A stretch of DNA of 64,000 bases from Citreicoccus inhibens (GCF_019039035.1 NZ_JAHNZT010000004.1:1-64000); one strand, 5' to 3'. Positions 33,877 through 43,354 are shown, counted from the first letter of the stretch. Notes: generated by a model from the sequence alone, not told the origin. Translations and numbers: made by a program.

Positions 33877-35298
33877 ATGGAATCCGCGCTCGCTCAGCGG
33901 GCTGGGGAACCAGCCCTCGCCCTTGATCGCCCGATGGGCATGCGCGAGCCTTGGGATTCCGCCTTGAGCCCGCCCCGCTACTTCATCCCCCACGCCGCCA
34001 GCCCCGCCGAACCGGCGCGGATGGACGCGTCCGCCATGACGCACGCGGTGGATGCCTTCACCCTGGACGCTCCCTACCTGGGCGACCAGGAGTTCATCGT
34101 GGGCACCGACATCGTCGGCAACGTCCTCGTCGTCCCCGCTCGAGAACGCGACACCCTCGCCTCCTCCATCCAGGCGCAGCTCGCACACCACGAGGTCGCA
34201 TCCGCCCGGCCGCCTCGGCGCGTCGATGCCCATGCGCTGTTCTTCTTCTCCATCGAACTCGTCGAGCACCCCGCCAACGCCGAGGGCCTCAACGACCCCG
34301 TCTATCTCTACGGCACCCTCACCGGCCCCTGGCCCGGAGAGTCCGCCGCGCGCGTCCCAGGACAGCTCACCGTCACGCGCGGCGATGTGCTCGCGGCCTT
34401 CACCCGCTGCGCCCCCGATGCCTTCCAGTACGCGCGCGACGCCGAGAGCAAAGACGTGCCGCGCGGCTTCCACGCCCTCCTGCCGGGAGATCGCCCGGCC
34501 GCGCTCGCGGAAGGTCGCGGCCTCGTGCTCGCCTACCCTGCCGTCCCCGCCGAGCTTCAGTCGAGCCACGCCGCGAATGGCCCCCAGGTGGCGTCCCTCC
34601 TCCACGATGTGCTCGCGCGGCTCCAGGCCGATGCGCGCGAGCACGGCGGAATGTCCGCGTTCGCCTCGCGCGAGCTGCCGGTGCCGAGCCGCGCCCTCGC
34701 CATCGCGGAGCTGGAGCTTCGCGGCTACGAGGTGACCGGCGACGTCGCGCAGCAGAAGAGCTCGCGGCCCGGGCTCGCGGGCAAGCTCGCGGAGTGGCTC
34801 CACGGTGAGAAGGTGAAGGTGCCACGCGAGGCCCCGCCCGTTGAGTTCCTGGAGCTGGCCCAGAGCGCGCTCGAAGCGCTCCCTGGCTGGCCCAGCGAGA
34901 CCGAGCGCACGCTGCGCGCGCGCAGCCGTCCGGGCACGGGGGGACCCGCTCCCCGCGTCGTGCCCGCCGCACCATCCGCGCCGCCGCGCGTGATTCCGCC
35001 GCGCGCGCCCCAGCCGCCGCCGCGCCCCAGCGACTGGATGCAAGACTTCCTCGACGCGCACGCCACCCAGCGCGGCGCGAAGTCGACCGTCACGCGGCTG
35101 CAAGCCCCGGCGCGCGCGCCCGAGCGCAAGTCGAGCGCGCCCGAGCGCAAGTCGAGCGCACCCGAGCGCGAGTCGAGCGCGCCGGATTGGATGACAGACT
35201 TCGCCTCCGGACCTCCGGTGCCCGCTCGACCTCGCGCCGAAGCTCCGCGCGCCGCCCCCGCGGGTAAGCCGGATTGGATGAAGGACTTCGACGACTGA
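33877..35298 (+). CDS. Unknown protein with three D-W-M-x-D-F motifs, first gene of VWA operon
   Basis: Protein of 473 residues; agagggg precedes ATG 33877 by 9 bases. No known family was recognised. Residues about 50-330 form an alpha/beta region (EFIVGTDIVGNVLVVPARER, DAHALFFFSIELVEHP). A Pro/Ala-rich disordered tail follows with three spaced copies of a short motif: SDWMQDF, PDWMTDF and a terminal PDWMKDFDD. Between them lie three 7-residue SSAPERK-type repeats. Repeated short motifs on a flexible tail suggest multivalent docking, perhaps to the VWA proteins encoded next (15 bp downstream). It has no signal peptide. It may be a cytoplasmic scaffold. Confidence 0.65.
   Translation: MESALAQRAGEPALALDRPMGMREPWDSALSPPRYFIPHAASPAEPARMDASAMTHAVDAFTLDAPYLGDQEFIVGTDIVGNVLVVPARERDTLASSIQAQLAHHEVASARPPRRVDAHALFFFSIELVEHPANAEGLNDPVYLYGTLTGPWPGESAARVPGQLTVTRGDVLAAFTRCAPDAFQYARDAESKDVPRGFHALLPGDRPAALAEGRGLVLAYPAVPAELQSSHAANGPQVASLLHDVLARLQADAREHGGMSAFASRELPVPSRALAIAELELRGYEVTGDVAQQKSSRPGLAGKLAEWLHGEKVKVPREAPPVEFLELAQSALEALPGWPSETERTLRARSRPGTGGPAPRVVPAAPSAPPRVIPPRAPQPPPRPSDWMQDFLDAHATQRGAKSTVTRLQAPARAPERKSSAPERKSSAPERESSAPDWMTDFASGPPVPARPRAEAPRAAPAGKPDWMKDFDD
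35116..35178 (+). repeat. Three tandem 21-bp repeats in coding sequence
   Basis: Units at 35116-35136, 35137-35157 and 35158-35178 follow gcgcccgagcgcaagtcgag plus c, with few substitutions, and encode APERKSS/APERESS. They lie between the first and second D-W-M-x-D-F motifs of the unknown protein and act as a spacer that could vary in copy number. Confidence 0.75.
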
Positions 35299-35313
35299 CC
35301 GCAGAGGAACACC

Positions 35314-36249
35314 ATGGGACACGAGAAACCCGTCGAGCCGTTTTCGGACCTCCACCTGGAAGAGGGGCGCGTGCGCGCCGTCCTGCTCCATGACCCCACC
35401 GTCGAGGGGCTGGACATGGCCATCTACGTGGATGCGTCCGGCAGCATGAAGAACGAGTACGCCTATACTCAGCCCACCCGCACCTTCCTGGAGTGGCTGC
35501 GTGGCACGCCACTCAAGGAGGCCTCCAACCAGGTCGAGCCTCAGGTGCAGTGGATGCTCGAGTACCTGGCCACCAAGGACCGCAACGGCCTCTTGCGCGT
35601 GGCGTATTGGGCCACCGGCAACAGCGGCAAGGAGATTGAAGTCATCGGCGAGTTGAAGGGCACGGACGTCAAGCAGTACAAGTTCCCCGGCGCGAAGAAG
35701 CTCGGGGGCTACACGTACCTGGTGCCCGCGCTGAAGGACTACGTCCGCTATATCAAGGAGCAGACCAAGCAGGGCGCCAGGCGCGGCTGCGCCATCATCG
35801 TCACCGACGGGCGCCTGCATGACGCGGAGGAGGTGGAGCGGTTCTCCGCCGAGGTCGCGCGGGAGATCGCCGCCGGTCGCCTGCCTCGCCTCAACTTCGT
35901 GCTCGTGGGCGTGGGCAGCGGCGTGGACGAGGAGCAGCTCGAGAAGATCGCCCATCAGGAGTTCCCCGGCGTAGGTCACCTGTGGTGCCACCGCATCGCG
36001 AAGGAAATCACCCAGGTGGCGGAGCTGGTCGCCGTGCTGGTGGACGAGACCATGACCGTCGCGGCCGGCGGCACCATCTACGACGACAAGGGCAAGGTGC
36101 TGAAGACCTACGAAGGCCGCCTCCCCGCGGTGCTGGAGTTCGACGTGCCCGAGGGCGCGGAGAGCTTCACCCTGGAGGTGAATGGCCAGCGCTACACCCA
36201 GCCGCTGCCGGATGAAGACCACCACGACGAGGACGAGGACCACCACTGA
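35314..36249 (+). CDS. VWA-domain protein with His/Asp-rich tail (paralog 1)
   Basis: Protein of 311 residues. The von Willebrand A domain occupies residues about 20-230: MIDAS motif AIYVDASGSMKNE (D-x-S-x-S), a Thr in the GGYTYLVPALKDYV region, and the third metal site CAIIVTDGRLHDA. A small beta domain follows (GGTIYDDKGKVLKTYEGRLP) and the protein ends PDEDHHDEDEDHH, a likely metal-binding tail. The fold resembles the VWA of TerF-like tellurite/stress operons. It is cytoplasmic (no signal). Its stop overlaps the start of the paralog by one base (TGATG). Metal-dependent adhesion or assembly with the upstream D-W-M-x-D-F protein is inferred. Confidence 0.8.
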   Translation: MGHEKPVEPFSDLHLEEGRVRAVLLHDPTVEGLDMAIYVDASGSMKNEYAYTQPTRTFLEWLRGTPLKEASNQVEPQVQWMLEYLATKDRNGLLRVAYWATGNSGKEIEVIGELKGTDVKQYKFPGAKKLGGYTYLVPALKDYVRYIKEQTKQGARRGCAIIVTDGRLHDAEEVERFSAEVAREIAAGRLPRLNFVLVGVGSGVDEEQLEKIAHQEFPGVGHLWCHRIAKEITQVAELVAVLVDETMTVAAGGTIYDDKGKVLKTYEGRLPAVLEFDVPEGAESFTLEVNGQRYTQPLPDEDHHDEDEDHH

Positions 36250-37211
36250 TGGCCGGGCATGAAGTCATCAAGCGTCCGTTCTCGGACGTGCACCGCATGG
36301 GCAACAAGGTCGTGGCCACGCTGCTGCACGACCCCACCGTGGAAGGGCTGGACGTGGCCCTCTACATGGACGGCTCCGCGAGCATGGAGAACGAGTATGG
36401 CCCTCGCGGCATCCTCGCCAAGCTCGCGCCGGTGAAGAACCAGGTCGAGCCGCAGATGCAGTGGATGCTGGAGTACCTGGCCAACAAGGACCGGGACGGC
36501 AAGGTGCGCGTGGCGTACTGGGCCACGGGCGACGGCACGCAGATCGAAATGGTGGGCGACCTCACCGGGCCCGAGGCCAAGGGCTACCGCTTCCCCGGCC
36601 CGCGCGCCTACGGCAAGGCCACCGTGATGCTGCCCGTGCTGCGCGACTTCGTGGCGCACATCAAGCAGCAGGTGCCCGTGGGCGCCAAGCGCGGGCTGGC
36701 CGTCATCATCACCGACTCGCAGCTCAACGACGCCCAGGACGTCATGGCCTACGCCACGCAGGTGGCCAAGGAGATCGCCTCGGGCCGGCTGCCTCGCATC
36801 AACTTCGTCTTCGTGGGCGTGGGCAGCAACGTGGACGAGGAGCAGATGGAGGAGGTCTCTCACACCAAGTACCCCGGCGTGGGCCACCTGTGGTGCCACC
36901 GCATCGCCGACCGCATGGAGGAGATGGCGGAGTTGGTGGCCGTGCTCGTGGATGAGACGATGACCGTCGCGGCGGGCGGCACCGTCTTCGATGAGCAGGG
37001 CGCCATCCTCAAGACGTACGAGGGTCGCCTGCCCGCGGTGCTCGAGTTCGACGTGCCCGCCCAGTGCAAAGCCTTCACCCTCGAGGTCGCCGGGCAGCGC
37101 TTCACCCAGCCCATCCCCGAGGACCACGACGACGACGACCACGACGAGGACGAGGCCGAGCCCCCACCCGCTCAGGCCCCCGCCCGTCCGCAGCGCGGTC
37201 ACCGCCACTAA
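36249..37211 (+). CDS. VWA-domain protein with acidic/His tail (paralog 2)
   Basis: Protein of 320 residues that aligns with the preceding gene along its whole length, so the pair is a tandem duplication. MIDAS is ALYMDGSASMENEYG, the third site is AVIITDSQLNDAQ, and both keep the blocks VQPQ/VEPQMQWMLEYLA and PGVGHLWCHRIAD. The tail is EDHDDDDHDEDEAEPPP, then basic. The paralogs differ most in the tail and in the loop after MIDAS, which suggests different partners. The metal ATPase gene starts 21 bp downstream. Together these genes point to metal-linked regulation or stress response. Confidence 0.8.
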   Translation: MAGHEVIKRPFSDVHRMGNKVVATLLHDPTVEGLDVALYMDGSASMENEYGPRGILAKLAPVKNQVEPQMQWMLEYLANKDRDGKVRVAYWATGDGTQIEMVGDLTGPEAKGYRFPGPRAYGKATVMLPVLRDFVAHIKQQVPVGAKRGLAVIITDSQLNDAQDVMAYATQVAKEIASGRLPRINFVFVGVGSNVDEEQMEEVSHTKYPGVGHLWCHRIADRMEEMAELVAVLVDETMTVAAGGTVFDEQGAILKTYEGRLPAVLEFDVPAQCKAFTLEVAGQRFTQPIPEDHDDDDHDEDEAEPPPAQAPARPQRGHRH

Positions 37212-37232
37212 GACTCAGTCGCAGGGAGCACC

Positions 37233-39947
37233 ATGTCGGAGCAGAACAAGAGTCCCTCCCGCTTCGGGCAACTTCGGATCCAGGGGGCCAAGAGCGCCAC
37301 GCCGTCCCTCAAGGCCGCGCACACGCACGGCCCGGACTGTCAGCACGAGCACGACGGGCACCACGACAAACATGCGCACGGCCATGAAGGCCACGCGCAT
37401 GGCGCTGCCTGTGACCACGAACACAGACATGCGCACGGCCATGAAGGCCACGCGCATGGGGCCTCCTGTGGCCATGGCCACGACCATGACCACGGGCACT
37501 CGGCGCGGCGGCTCCACCCGCCCGGGTATCGGGCCGCGGAGGGCGGAGGCATCGCGCTCCAACTCGACCTGGAGGCCACGCTCCCGGGCGAGACGGATGA
37601 CCACGGCCGCTTCGAGAAGCTGGAGGCCGCGCTGGAGGCCCACCGGGGCATCATCGACGTGCACCTGCGCCGGGATGCGGGCCACGCGGAGGTATGCATC
37701 CACTATGACTCCACGCTCGTGAACGCCACGCAGCTGCTCGCGCTCGCGCAGAGCACGGGCACGAAGGTGGCGGAGCGCTACAAGCAGCACACGTGGTTCG
37801 TGCGCGGCATGGGCTCGGCGGACGCGGCGACCGTCATCGAGCACGCGGTGGGCAAGCTCCCGGGCGTCCTCACCGCGAGCGTCGCCTACGCGAGCGAGCG
37901 CCTGGTGCTGGAGTACGACAGTCAGGTCCTCGCGCTGAAGGACGTGGAGGCCCGCGCGCAGGCGCTCGGGTACGCGCTGGAGGTGCCGACCGCGGGGCAC
38001 GCGTGCTCGCACCACGCGCACGGCGGCGGCCTGGCGCCCAAGCTGGAGCTGCCGTTGGTGGTGGCCTCGGGCGTGCTGCTCGCCTCGGGGTGGGTGCTGG
38101 AACGCTTCATCCCCGCGCCCCCCCTGGCGTCCGTGCTCGTGTGGGCGCTCTCCATGGCGAGCGGCGGGTTCTTCGCCATCCGCGGCTCGGTGCAGTCCAT
38201 CCTCCAGCGCCGCATCGACATCGAGACGATGATGGTGGTGGCGGCGCTCGGCGCGGCGGTGCTGGGCGCGTGGTTCGAGGGCGCGTTCCTCTTGTTCCTC
38301 TTCAGCGCGGGACACGCGCTGGAGCACCGGGCCATGGAGCGCGCGCGCCGCTCCATCGAGACACTGGGCGAGCTGCGTCCCGAGGTCGCCCGCGTGCGGC
38401 GCGGCAACGACGTGGTCGAGGTGCCCGTGGCGGAGGTCCAGCGCGGCGAGCGCGTCGTGGTGCGCCCGGGAGACCGCGTGCCGCTCGACGGCGTCATCCG
38501 CGAGGGCAAGAGTTCGTTGGACCAGGCGGCCATCACCGGTGAGTCCATCCCCGTGGCTCGCAAGCCGGGAGACGAGGTGTTCTCCGGCACCATCAACTGC
38601 GAGGCCGCGCTGGAGGTGGAGGTGACGCGCGTCTCCTCCGAGTCCGTGCTCGCGCGCGTGGTGGACATGGTGGCGCAGGCCGAGGCCCAGAAGGGACGGC
38701 GGCAGCGCTTCGCCCAGCGGCTGGAGCGCACCTTCGCGCCCCTGGTGATGGGCGCCGCGGTGGTGTTCCCGGTGGTGCTGGTGCTGCTCGGCACGCCGCT
38801 GAAGGAGGCCATCCTGCGCGCGGTGGGATTGCTCGTCGCGGCGTCTCCGTGCGCGCTGGCCATCTCCACGCCGTCCGCCGTGCTGTCCGCGGTCGCGGCG
38901 GCGGCGCGAGGCGGCGTGCTGGTGAAGGGTGGCATCCACCTGGAGCTGCTCGCGGGCGTGCGCGCCGTCGCGTTCGACAAGACGGGCACGCTCACCGTGG
39001 GGCGGCCTCGGCTGCTCACCACGGCTCCGACGCCGGACTCGACGGCCGAGGAACTCTTGAGCACGGCCGCCGCGGTGGAGTCGCTCTCGGCGCATCCGCT
39101 GGCGCGCGCCGTGGTGGACGCGGCCCAGGCCGCGGAGCTTTCGCCTCCCGCTGGCAAGGACTTGGAGGCCATCCACGGACAGGGCATCCGCGCGAAGGTG
39201 GGCGAGGACACCGTGGAGGTGGGGAGCCTCGCGCTCTTCTCGGCGGCCCCCGTCCCCGAGGCGCTCTCGCGCGAGGTGAACCGTCTGGAGGAGCAGGGCC
39301 AGACGACCATGGTGGTGCGCCGAGCGGGGCGCTTCCTCGGCGTGCTCGGCGTGGCGGACACGGTGCGCCCCGGCGCGCGGCAGGCCGTGCTCGCGCTCAA
39401 GGAGCACGGTGTCGCTCGCACGGTGATGCTGTCCGGGGACAACGCCCGCGTGGCCAGCTCCATCGCCGCGCAGGTGGGCATCGACGAGGCCCGCGCGCCC
39501 CTCATGCCCGCGGACAAGGTCACCGCCGTGAAGGAGCTGGGCCAGGAAGGCCCGGTGGCCATGGTGGGCGATGGCGTCAACGACGCGCCCGCGCTCGCCG
39601 CGGCGGCCGTGGGCGTCGCCATGGGCGGCGCGGGTTCGGACGCGGCCCTGGAGACCGCCGACGTGGTGCTGATGAGCGATGACCTCTCGCGCCTGCCCTT
39701 CGCGCTGGAGCTGTCGCGCCGGGCCACCGCGGTGATGCGCCAGAACCTCGTCATCGCGCTCGGCGTGAGCGGCGTGCTCGTCCTCGCCACGGTGCTCGGC
39801 CTCACGCGCATCAGCCAGGCCGTGGTGCTCCACGAGGGCAGCACGCTCCTCGTCGTGTTCAACGGACTGCGGCTGCTCGCGCTGCGTCCGAGCGCGAGCA
39901 CACCCGAGCCCTCCGCCGCGCCTCACGCCGCGCCCATCACCGGCTAG
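37233..39947 (+). CDS. P1B-4-type heavy-metal ATPase with His-rich N-terminus
   Basis: Protein of 904 residues. Residues about 30-90 are extremely His-rich. Two HMA-like regions follow (about 105-265) without the usual C-x-x-C. The ATPase core has [12 protein letters not shown] (actuator), SPC in [10 protein letters not shown] with Cys540, DKTGTLT with Asp582, [11 protein letters not shown], and [12 protein letters not shown]. The last helix has [21 protein letters not shown] in the sixth helix plus H-E-G-x-T in the last is the P1B-4 signature, a group that exports Co2+, Fe2+, Zn2+ or Cd2+. It is the fourth gene of the VWA operon. P1B-4 enzymes usually lack large N-terminal metal-binding regions, so this one is unusual. 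Confidence 0.9.
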   Translation: MSEQNKSPSRFGQLRIQGAKSATPSLKAAHTHGPDCQHEHDGHHDKHAHGHEGHAHGAACDHEHRHAHGHEGHAHGASCGHGHDHDHGHSARRLHPPGYRAAEGGGIALQLDLEATLPGETDDHGRFEKLEAALEAHRGIIDVHLRRDAGHAEVCIHYDSTLVNATQLLALAQSTGTKVAERYKQHTWFVRGMGSADAATVIEHAVGKLPGVLTASVAYASERLVLEYDSQVLALKDVEARAQALGYALEVPTAGHACSHHAHGGGLAPKLELPLVVASGVLLASGWVLERFIPAPPLASVLVWALSMASGGFFAIRGSVQSILQRRIDIETMMVVAALGAAVLGAWFEGAFLLFLFSAGHALEHRAMERARRSIETLGELRPEVARVRRGNDVVEVPVAEVQRGERVVVRPGDRVPLDGVIREGKSSLDQAAITGESIPVARKPGDEVFSGTINCEAALEVEVTRVSSESVLARVVDMVAQAEAQKGRRQRFAQRLERTFAPLVMGAAVVFPVVLVLLGTPLKEAILRAVGLLVAASPCALAISTPSAVLSAVAAAARGGVLVKGGIHLELLAGVRAVAFDKTGTLTVGRPRLLTTAPTPDSTAEELLSTAAAVESLSAHPLARAVVDAAQAAELSPPAGKDLEAIHGQGIRAKVGEDTVEVGSLALFSAAPVPEALSREVNRLEEQGQTTMVVRRAGRFLGVLGVADTVRPGARQAVLALKEHGVARTVMLSGDNARVASSIAAQVGIDEARAPLMPADKVTAVKELGQEGPVAMVGDGVNDAPALAAAAVGVAMGGAGSDAALETADVVLMSDDLSRLPFALELSRRATAVMRQNLVIALGVSGVLVLATVLGLTRISQAVVLHEGSTLLVVFNGLRLLALRPSASTPEPSAAPHAAPITG
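37371..37459 (+). repeat. 32-bp direct repeat in the His-rich region
   Basis: An identical stretch of 32 bases occurs at 37371-37402 and 37428-37459, a period of 57 bases or 19 codons. It encodes [11 protein letters not shown] twice in the metal ATPase N-terminus. Identity even at silent positions suggests a recent duplication that raised the His count. Confidence 0.85.
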
Positions 39948-40031
39948 CCAGCGCATCGCGTCGGGCCCATGACTCCTCGCGGCATTGCTTGGGATGCCAA
40001 GGGCTCGGACGCTGCGACGAGACGAAGTCAT

Positions 40032-40055
40032 GCAGGCGGTACGCGGTCCGCCTGC
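40032..40055 (+). terminator. GC hairpin between the ATPase and serine dehydratase genes
   Basis: Perfect 8-bp inverted repeat gcaggcgg (40032-40039) and ccgcctgc (40048-40055) with an 8-base loop. It lies 85 bases after the ATPase stop and 84 bases before the dehydratase start. No real T-tract follows (ttcgg), so it may be a terminator of the metal operon or a leader structure of the next gene. Confidence 0.4.
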
Positions 40056-40138
40056 TTCGGCCGGAATCCGTCACATGTCCGCATCACGGCGGCCGAGCGT
40101 GCGAGCGAAGCGCCAGGGACGTGGCATGGTGCGCGCCC

Positions 40139-41551
40139 ATGGCCGTCAGCGTCTTTGACCTCTTCAAGATTGGTATTGGACCGTCCAGCTCGCACACCGT
40201 GGGCCCCATGCGCGCGGCGCGGCAGTTCGTCACGCGGCTGCAGGACGCGGGGAAGCTGACGCGGGTGGAGCGGCTGAAGGTGGAGCTGTTCGGTTCGCTG
40301 GGCGCCACGGGCAAGGGGCACGGCAGCGACAAGGCGGTGCTGCTGGGCCTCCTCGGCGACACGCCCGAGGGCGTGGACGTGGAGGCGATTCCGGAGCTCA
40401 TCACGCGCTGGCGCGCCGAGGGCCGCATCCGCCTCTTGCGCCAGCACGAGGTGCCCTTCCGCGACGGTGAGCACCTGGTGATGCACCGCCGTCGGGTGCT
40501 GCCCTATCACCCCAACGGGATGCGCTTCACGGCCTGCGCCGGGGACGGCACCGAGGTGGACACGCGCGTCTACTACTCCGTCGGCGGAGGGTTCGTGGTG
40601 GATGAGGCCGCGGCCGAGGGCCAGTCTCCGCTGCGCGCGGACGAGACGCCCCTGCCCTTCCCCTTCAAGTCCGCCGCCGCGCTCCTGGAGCACTGCGAGC
40701 GCGAGCGCGCCTCCATCAGCACGCTGATGCTGCGCAACGAGCGGGCGTGGCGGAGCGAGGAGGAGATTCGCGCGGGACTCCTGCGCATCTGGGAGGTGAT
40801 GCAGTCCTGCGTGCGCCGAGGCTGCACCACGTCGGGAATCCTCCCGGGTGGCCTCAAGGTGGAGCGCCGCGCCGCGGCCCTGTATCAGCGCCTCTTGAGC
40901 CGCCCCGAGGCCGGGCTCACCAACCCGCTCACGGTGCTGGACTGGGTGAACCTGTACGCGCTCGCCGTCAACGAGGAGAACGCGGCGGGAGGCCGCGTCG
41001 TCACCGCGCCCACCAACGGCGCGGCGGGCATCATCCCCTCGGTGCTGCACTACTACTGGCGCTTCGTCCCCGGCGCCAACGACGACGGCGTCGTGCGCTT
41101 CCTCCTCACCGCGGGCGCCATTGGCGTGCTGTACAAGGAGAACGCCTCCATCAGCGGCGCCGAGGTGGGGTGCCAAGGCGAAGTGGGCAGCGCGTGCTCG
41201 ATGGCCGCGGGCGCGCTCACCGAGGTGATGGGCGGCACGCCGCTCCAAGTGGAGAACGCGGCGGAGATCGCCATGGAGCACAACCTGGGCCTCACGTGCG
41301 ACCCCATCGGCGGGCTCGTCCAGGTGCCGTGCATCGAGCGCAACGCCATGGCCTCCGTGAAGGCCATCAACGCCACGCGCATGGCCCTCTCCGGAGACGG
41401 CCGCCACTTCGTGAGCCTGGACAAGGTCATCAAGACGATGCGCGACACCGGCCGCGACATGAAGGACAAGTACAAGGAGACCGCGCGCGGCGGCCTCGCC
41501 GTCAACGTGCTCGAGGTGGCCAACCTCAGCGTGGGTCTCCCCGAGTGCTGA
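40139..41551 (+). CDS. sdaA: L-serine ammonia-lyase (iron-sulfur, single chain)
   Basis: Protein of 470 residues from ATG 40139, where family homology starts immediately: [20 protein letters not shown]. It joins the beta domain ([23 protein letters not shown]) and the catalytic alpha domain ([60 protein letters not shown]). The Cys residues in these last blocks hold the 4Fe-4S cluster that dehydrates L-serine to pyruvate and ammonia. Length is that of the one-chain type II enzyme (E. coli SdaA/SdaB). The gene stands alone. It helps an amino-acid-feeding predator use serine. Confidence 0.95.
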   Translation: MAVSVFDLFKIGIGPSSSHTVGPMRAARQFVTRLQDAGKLTRVERLKVELFGSLGATGKGHGSDKAVLLGLLGDTPEGVDVEAIPELITRWRAEGRIRLLRQHEVPFRDGEHLVMHRRRVLPYHPNGMRFTACAGDGTEVDTRVYYSVGGGFVVDEAAAEGQSPLRADETPLPFPFKSAAALLEHCERERASISTLMLRNERAWRSEEEIRAGLLRIWEVMQSCVRRGCTTSGILPGGLKVERRAAALYQRLLSRPEAGLTNPLTVLDWVNLYALAVNEENAAGGRVVTAPTNGAAGIIPSVLHYYWRFVPGANDDGVVRFLLTAGAIGVLYKENASISGAEVGCQGEVGSACSMAAGALTEVMGGTPLQVENAAEIAMEHNLGLTCDPIGGLVQVPCIERNAMASVKAINATRMALSGDGRHFVSLDKVIKTMRDTGRDMKDKYKETARGGLAVNVLEVANLSVGLPEC

Positions 41552-41615
41552 GCGGCTCGGCACCGCGCGGGTGAGCCGCGACGCCAGTCTCAGTCAAAAG
41601 GCAACGACATCCACG

Positions 41616-41764
41616 GAGTGTGAACAACCACACACTCCCGTCAGAGTCCGCACTAGCATTGGCGAGCCGGGACGGAGTGCCGGTTCCGGCGTCTCTGCGG
41701 CAAAGAGACACATTCACCTCAGGCACGGGGCGCGGCGCGTCCGCGCCCACGAGGTCGCTCGCCC
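41616..41764 (+). promoter_or_regulatory. Conserved structured leader, copy 1
   Basis: This segment upstream of the first CxxCH lipoprotein gene is nearly the same as 45013-45163 upstream of its paralog. It starts exactly at a 7-bp inverted repeat, gagtgtg (41616-41622) and cacactc (41631-41637), which looks like an operator. It also has gccggttccggc (41679-41690) and a hairpin gtctct (41691-41696)/agagac (41704-41709). Homology stops just upstream of the first repeat. Confidence 0.65.
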
Positions 41765-43303
41765 ATGTCCGCAATCCAGAAGAACCTCTCGCCCTGGCGC
41801 GCGCTCGCGCTGGGAGCCGCCCTCGCTGTCTCGGGCGGCTGTGAGTCCCCTCCCGAGGCCTCACCGCCCTCGGAATCCCTCTCACTCGAGGCCGCCGAGC
41901 CCGTGCTCCACCCGGAGCGTCGAGGCATTGGCGCCATGGTGCTGCCGCCGCGTGGCCCCTCCGCGATGTCCCTCTCGGTGGACTCGCGCAGCTCGCTCAT
42001 CGTCACCGACACAGCCATCCTGGTGAACTTCAGCTTCCAGCGGGTGATGACCCAGTTGGTCGCGCAGTCTGGCGTCCCGGGGCTCACGCCGCTGCGCTTG
42101 TTCCAGGAGTGGTGGGACACGAACAACTCCGCGCCGGGCCTGGGGCTGGGCGGGCCACACTGCGATGACGCCGGCTTCGAGGGGCAGGCGGCGCTGAACC
42201 TGTTCCCCTATCTGTGCGCGCGCATCGAGGGGACGCAGGCCACCCTCAATCCGTTTGATCCCAACGCCAAGGCGCCAGCCTACGTGCCCGCCGCAGTGGT
42301 CAATCGCTTTGATCTGGCGCCCGCGAATGGCTCGGACTGCGGCGAGTACCGCATCGTCTTCGTCAAGCGCACCGGCATGACGGACCCGAGCAATCGCAAC
42401 CTCCTCATCTTCGAGGCGGTGCTGCCCAATCCCAATCCCGCGCAGGGGCTCAATGGCTGCCGCCCCGTGGCGGACCTGTGGGCCAAGCTCAGCACCGTTC
42501 CCGACGCCGCGGAGCGCTCGAAGATGCTGTCCAACTTCTACTTCGAGGGGCTCGCGGGCTTCATGCCGGTGGTGCACATCGACAACTACGGCAACCGCTC
42601 GGGTCCCGTGGCCACGGGACAGGTGCGCACCAACCAGTTCATGGCGCCGCCCTGGACGCTGCGCGAGTACAAGGTCCGCCAGCAGTTCTGCTCCGGCGTC
42701 ACGCCCTGCGCGATGCGCTTCATCCCGGTGACGGTGAAGACCAACCCGGGCGCCACGCTCTTCTCCCTCTTCTCGGGGCACCCGCAGGCACCCGCCTTCC
42801 AGAGCACGGCCTTTCCCTCGCAGGTTCCCTTCCTCGCCTTCAACGACCTCAACCTGTTCAACTACTCCGTCGCGGACAGCTTCAACAGCGGCGAGAGCAA
42901 TGCACAGGGTACCGACAACGACTACATCCAATCCTTTGGCTTCAGCACCAGCCCGTTCCGAACCACCATCCAGGCGCGGCTCACGGCGACCGGCAGCACG
43001 CTGAGCCCGGTGGACATGATCGCGCGCGCGCAGGCGCTCTCCTGTGCGGGCTGCCACCAGCTCAGCAACGGCGCGAACCTGGGCGGCGGCCTCAGCTGGC
43101 CTTTCTCCGCGGGATTCACGCACGTGTCGGAGCAGCAGGAGACAGGCCCGTTCGGCCCGCGCTTCCAGATTTCCACCGCGCTCACCGGCACGTTCCTGCC
43201 CCACCGCAAGGCCGTGCTGGAGACGTTCCTCAACAGCTCCTGCGGCGACGCAATCTGCCAGCCGTGGGAGACGCACGCGGCGTGTTCGAAGGACTGCCCG
43301 TAG
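41765..43303 (+). CDS. Lipoprotein with one c-type heme motif (paralog A)
   Basis: Protein of 512 residues. The lipoprotein signal is SPWRALALGAALAVSGGC. The body has family blocks FQRVMTQLVAQSGVPGLTPL, FQEWWDTNNSAPGLGLGGPH, GSDCGEYRIVFVKRTGM, IFEAVLPNPNP and VVHIDNYGNR. Near the end, ALSCAGCHQLSNGANLGGG is a CxxCH heme-attachment motif. The tail is Cys-rich (CGDAICQPWETHAACSKDC). I do not know a named family beyond di-heme-like c-type lipoproteins. It is probably at the outer membrane or cell surface and may do redox work. It has a full-length paralog at 45164 with the same leader; the region between them holds a toxin cassette. A strong hairpin terminator follows. Confidence 0.75.
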   Translation: MSAIQKNLSPWRALALGAALAVSGGCESPPEASPPSESLSLEAAEPVLHPERRGIGAMVLPPRGPSAMSLSVDSRSSLIVTDTAILVNFSFQRVMTQLVAQSGVPGLTPLRLFQEWWDTNNSAPGLGLGGPHCDDAGFEGQAALNLFPYLCARIEGTQATLNPFDPNAKAPAYVPAAVVNRFDLAPANGSDCGEYRIVFVKRTGMTDPSNRNLLIFEAVLPNPNPAQGLNGCRPVADLWAKLSTVPDAAERSKMLSNFYFEGLAGFMPVVHIDNYGNRSGPVATGQVRTNQFMAPPWTLREYKVRQQFCSGVTPCAMRFIPVTVKTNPGATLFSLFSGHPQAPAFQSTAFPSQVPFLAFNDLNLFNYSVADSFNSGESNAQGTDNDYIQSFGFSTSPFRTTIQARLTATGSTLSPVDMIARAQALSCAGCHQLSNGANLGGGLSWPFSAGFTHVSEQQETGPFGPRFQISTALTGTFLPHRKAVLETFLNSSCGDAICQPWETHAACSKDCP

Positions 43304-43324
43304 CCTCGCTCGGTGAGAACAGAC

Positions 43325-43354
43325 GGGGCGGCCCATGTCTCATGGGGCCGCCCC
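43325..43354 (+). terminator. Strong hairpin terminator after paralog A
   Basis: ggggcggccc (43325-43334) pairs with gggccgcccc (43345-43354). The loop bases atg/cat extend the stem toward a tct loop with one bulged G, giving about 13 pairs. It begins 22 bases after the stop. There is no T-tract, as is common in this GC-rich genome. Confidence 0.7.

Noticed and set aside
35116-35178. Tandem 21-bp repeats as a CRISPR-like array
   Set aside because: No spacers; the repeats are contiguous and in frame, encoding a protein linker.
33859-36246. Leftward open frame of about 795 codons
   Set aside because: Antisense shadow of the D-W-M-x-D-F gene and first VWA gene.
37215-40031. Leftward open frame of about 940 codons
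   Set aside because: Antisense to the metal ATPase, whose catalytic motifs are intact; the shadow translation is His/Arg/Ala-rich noise.
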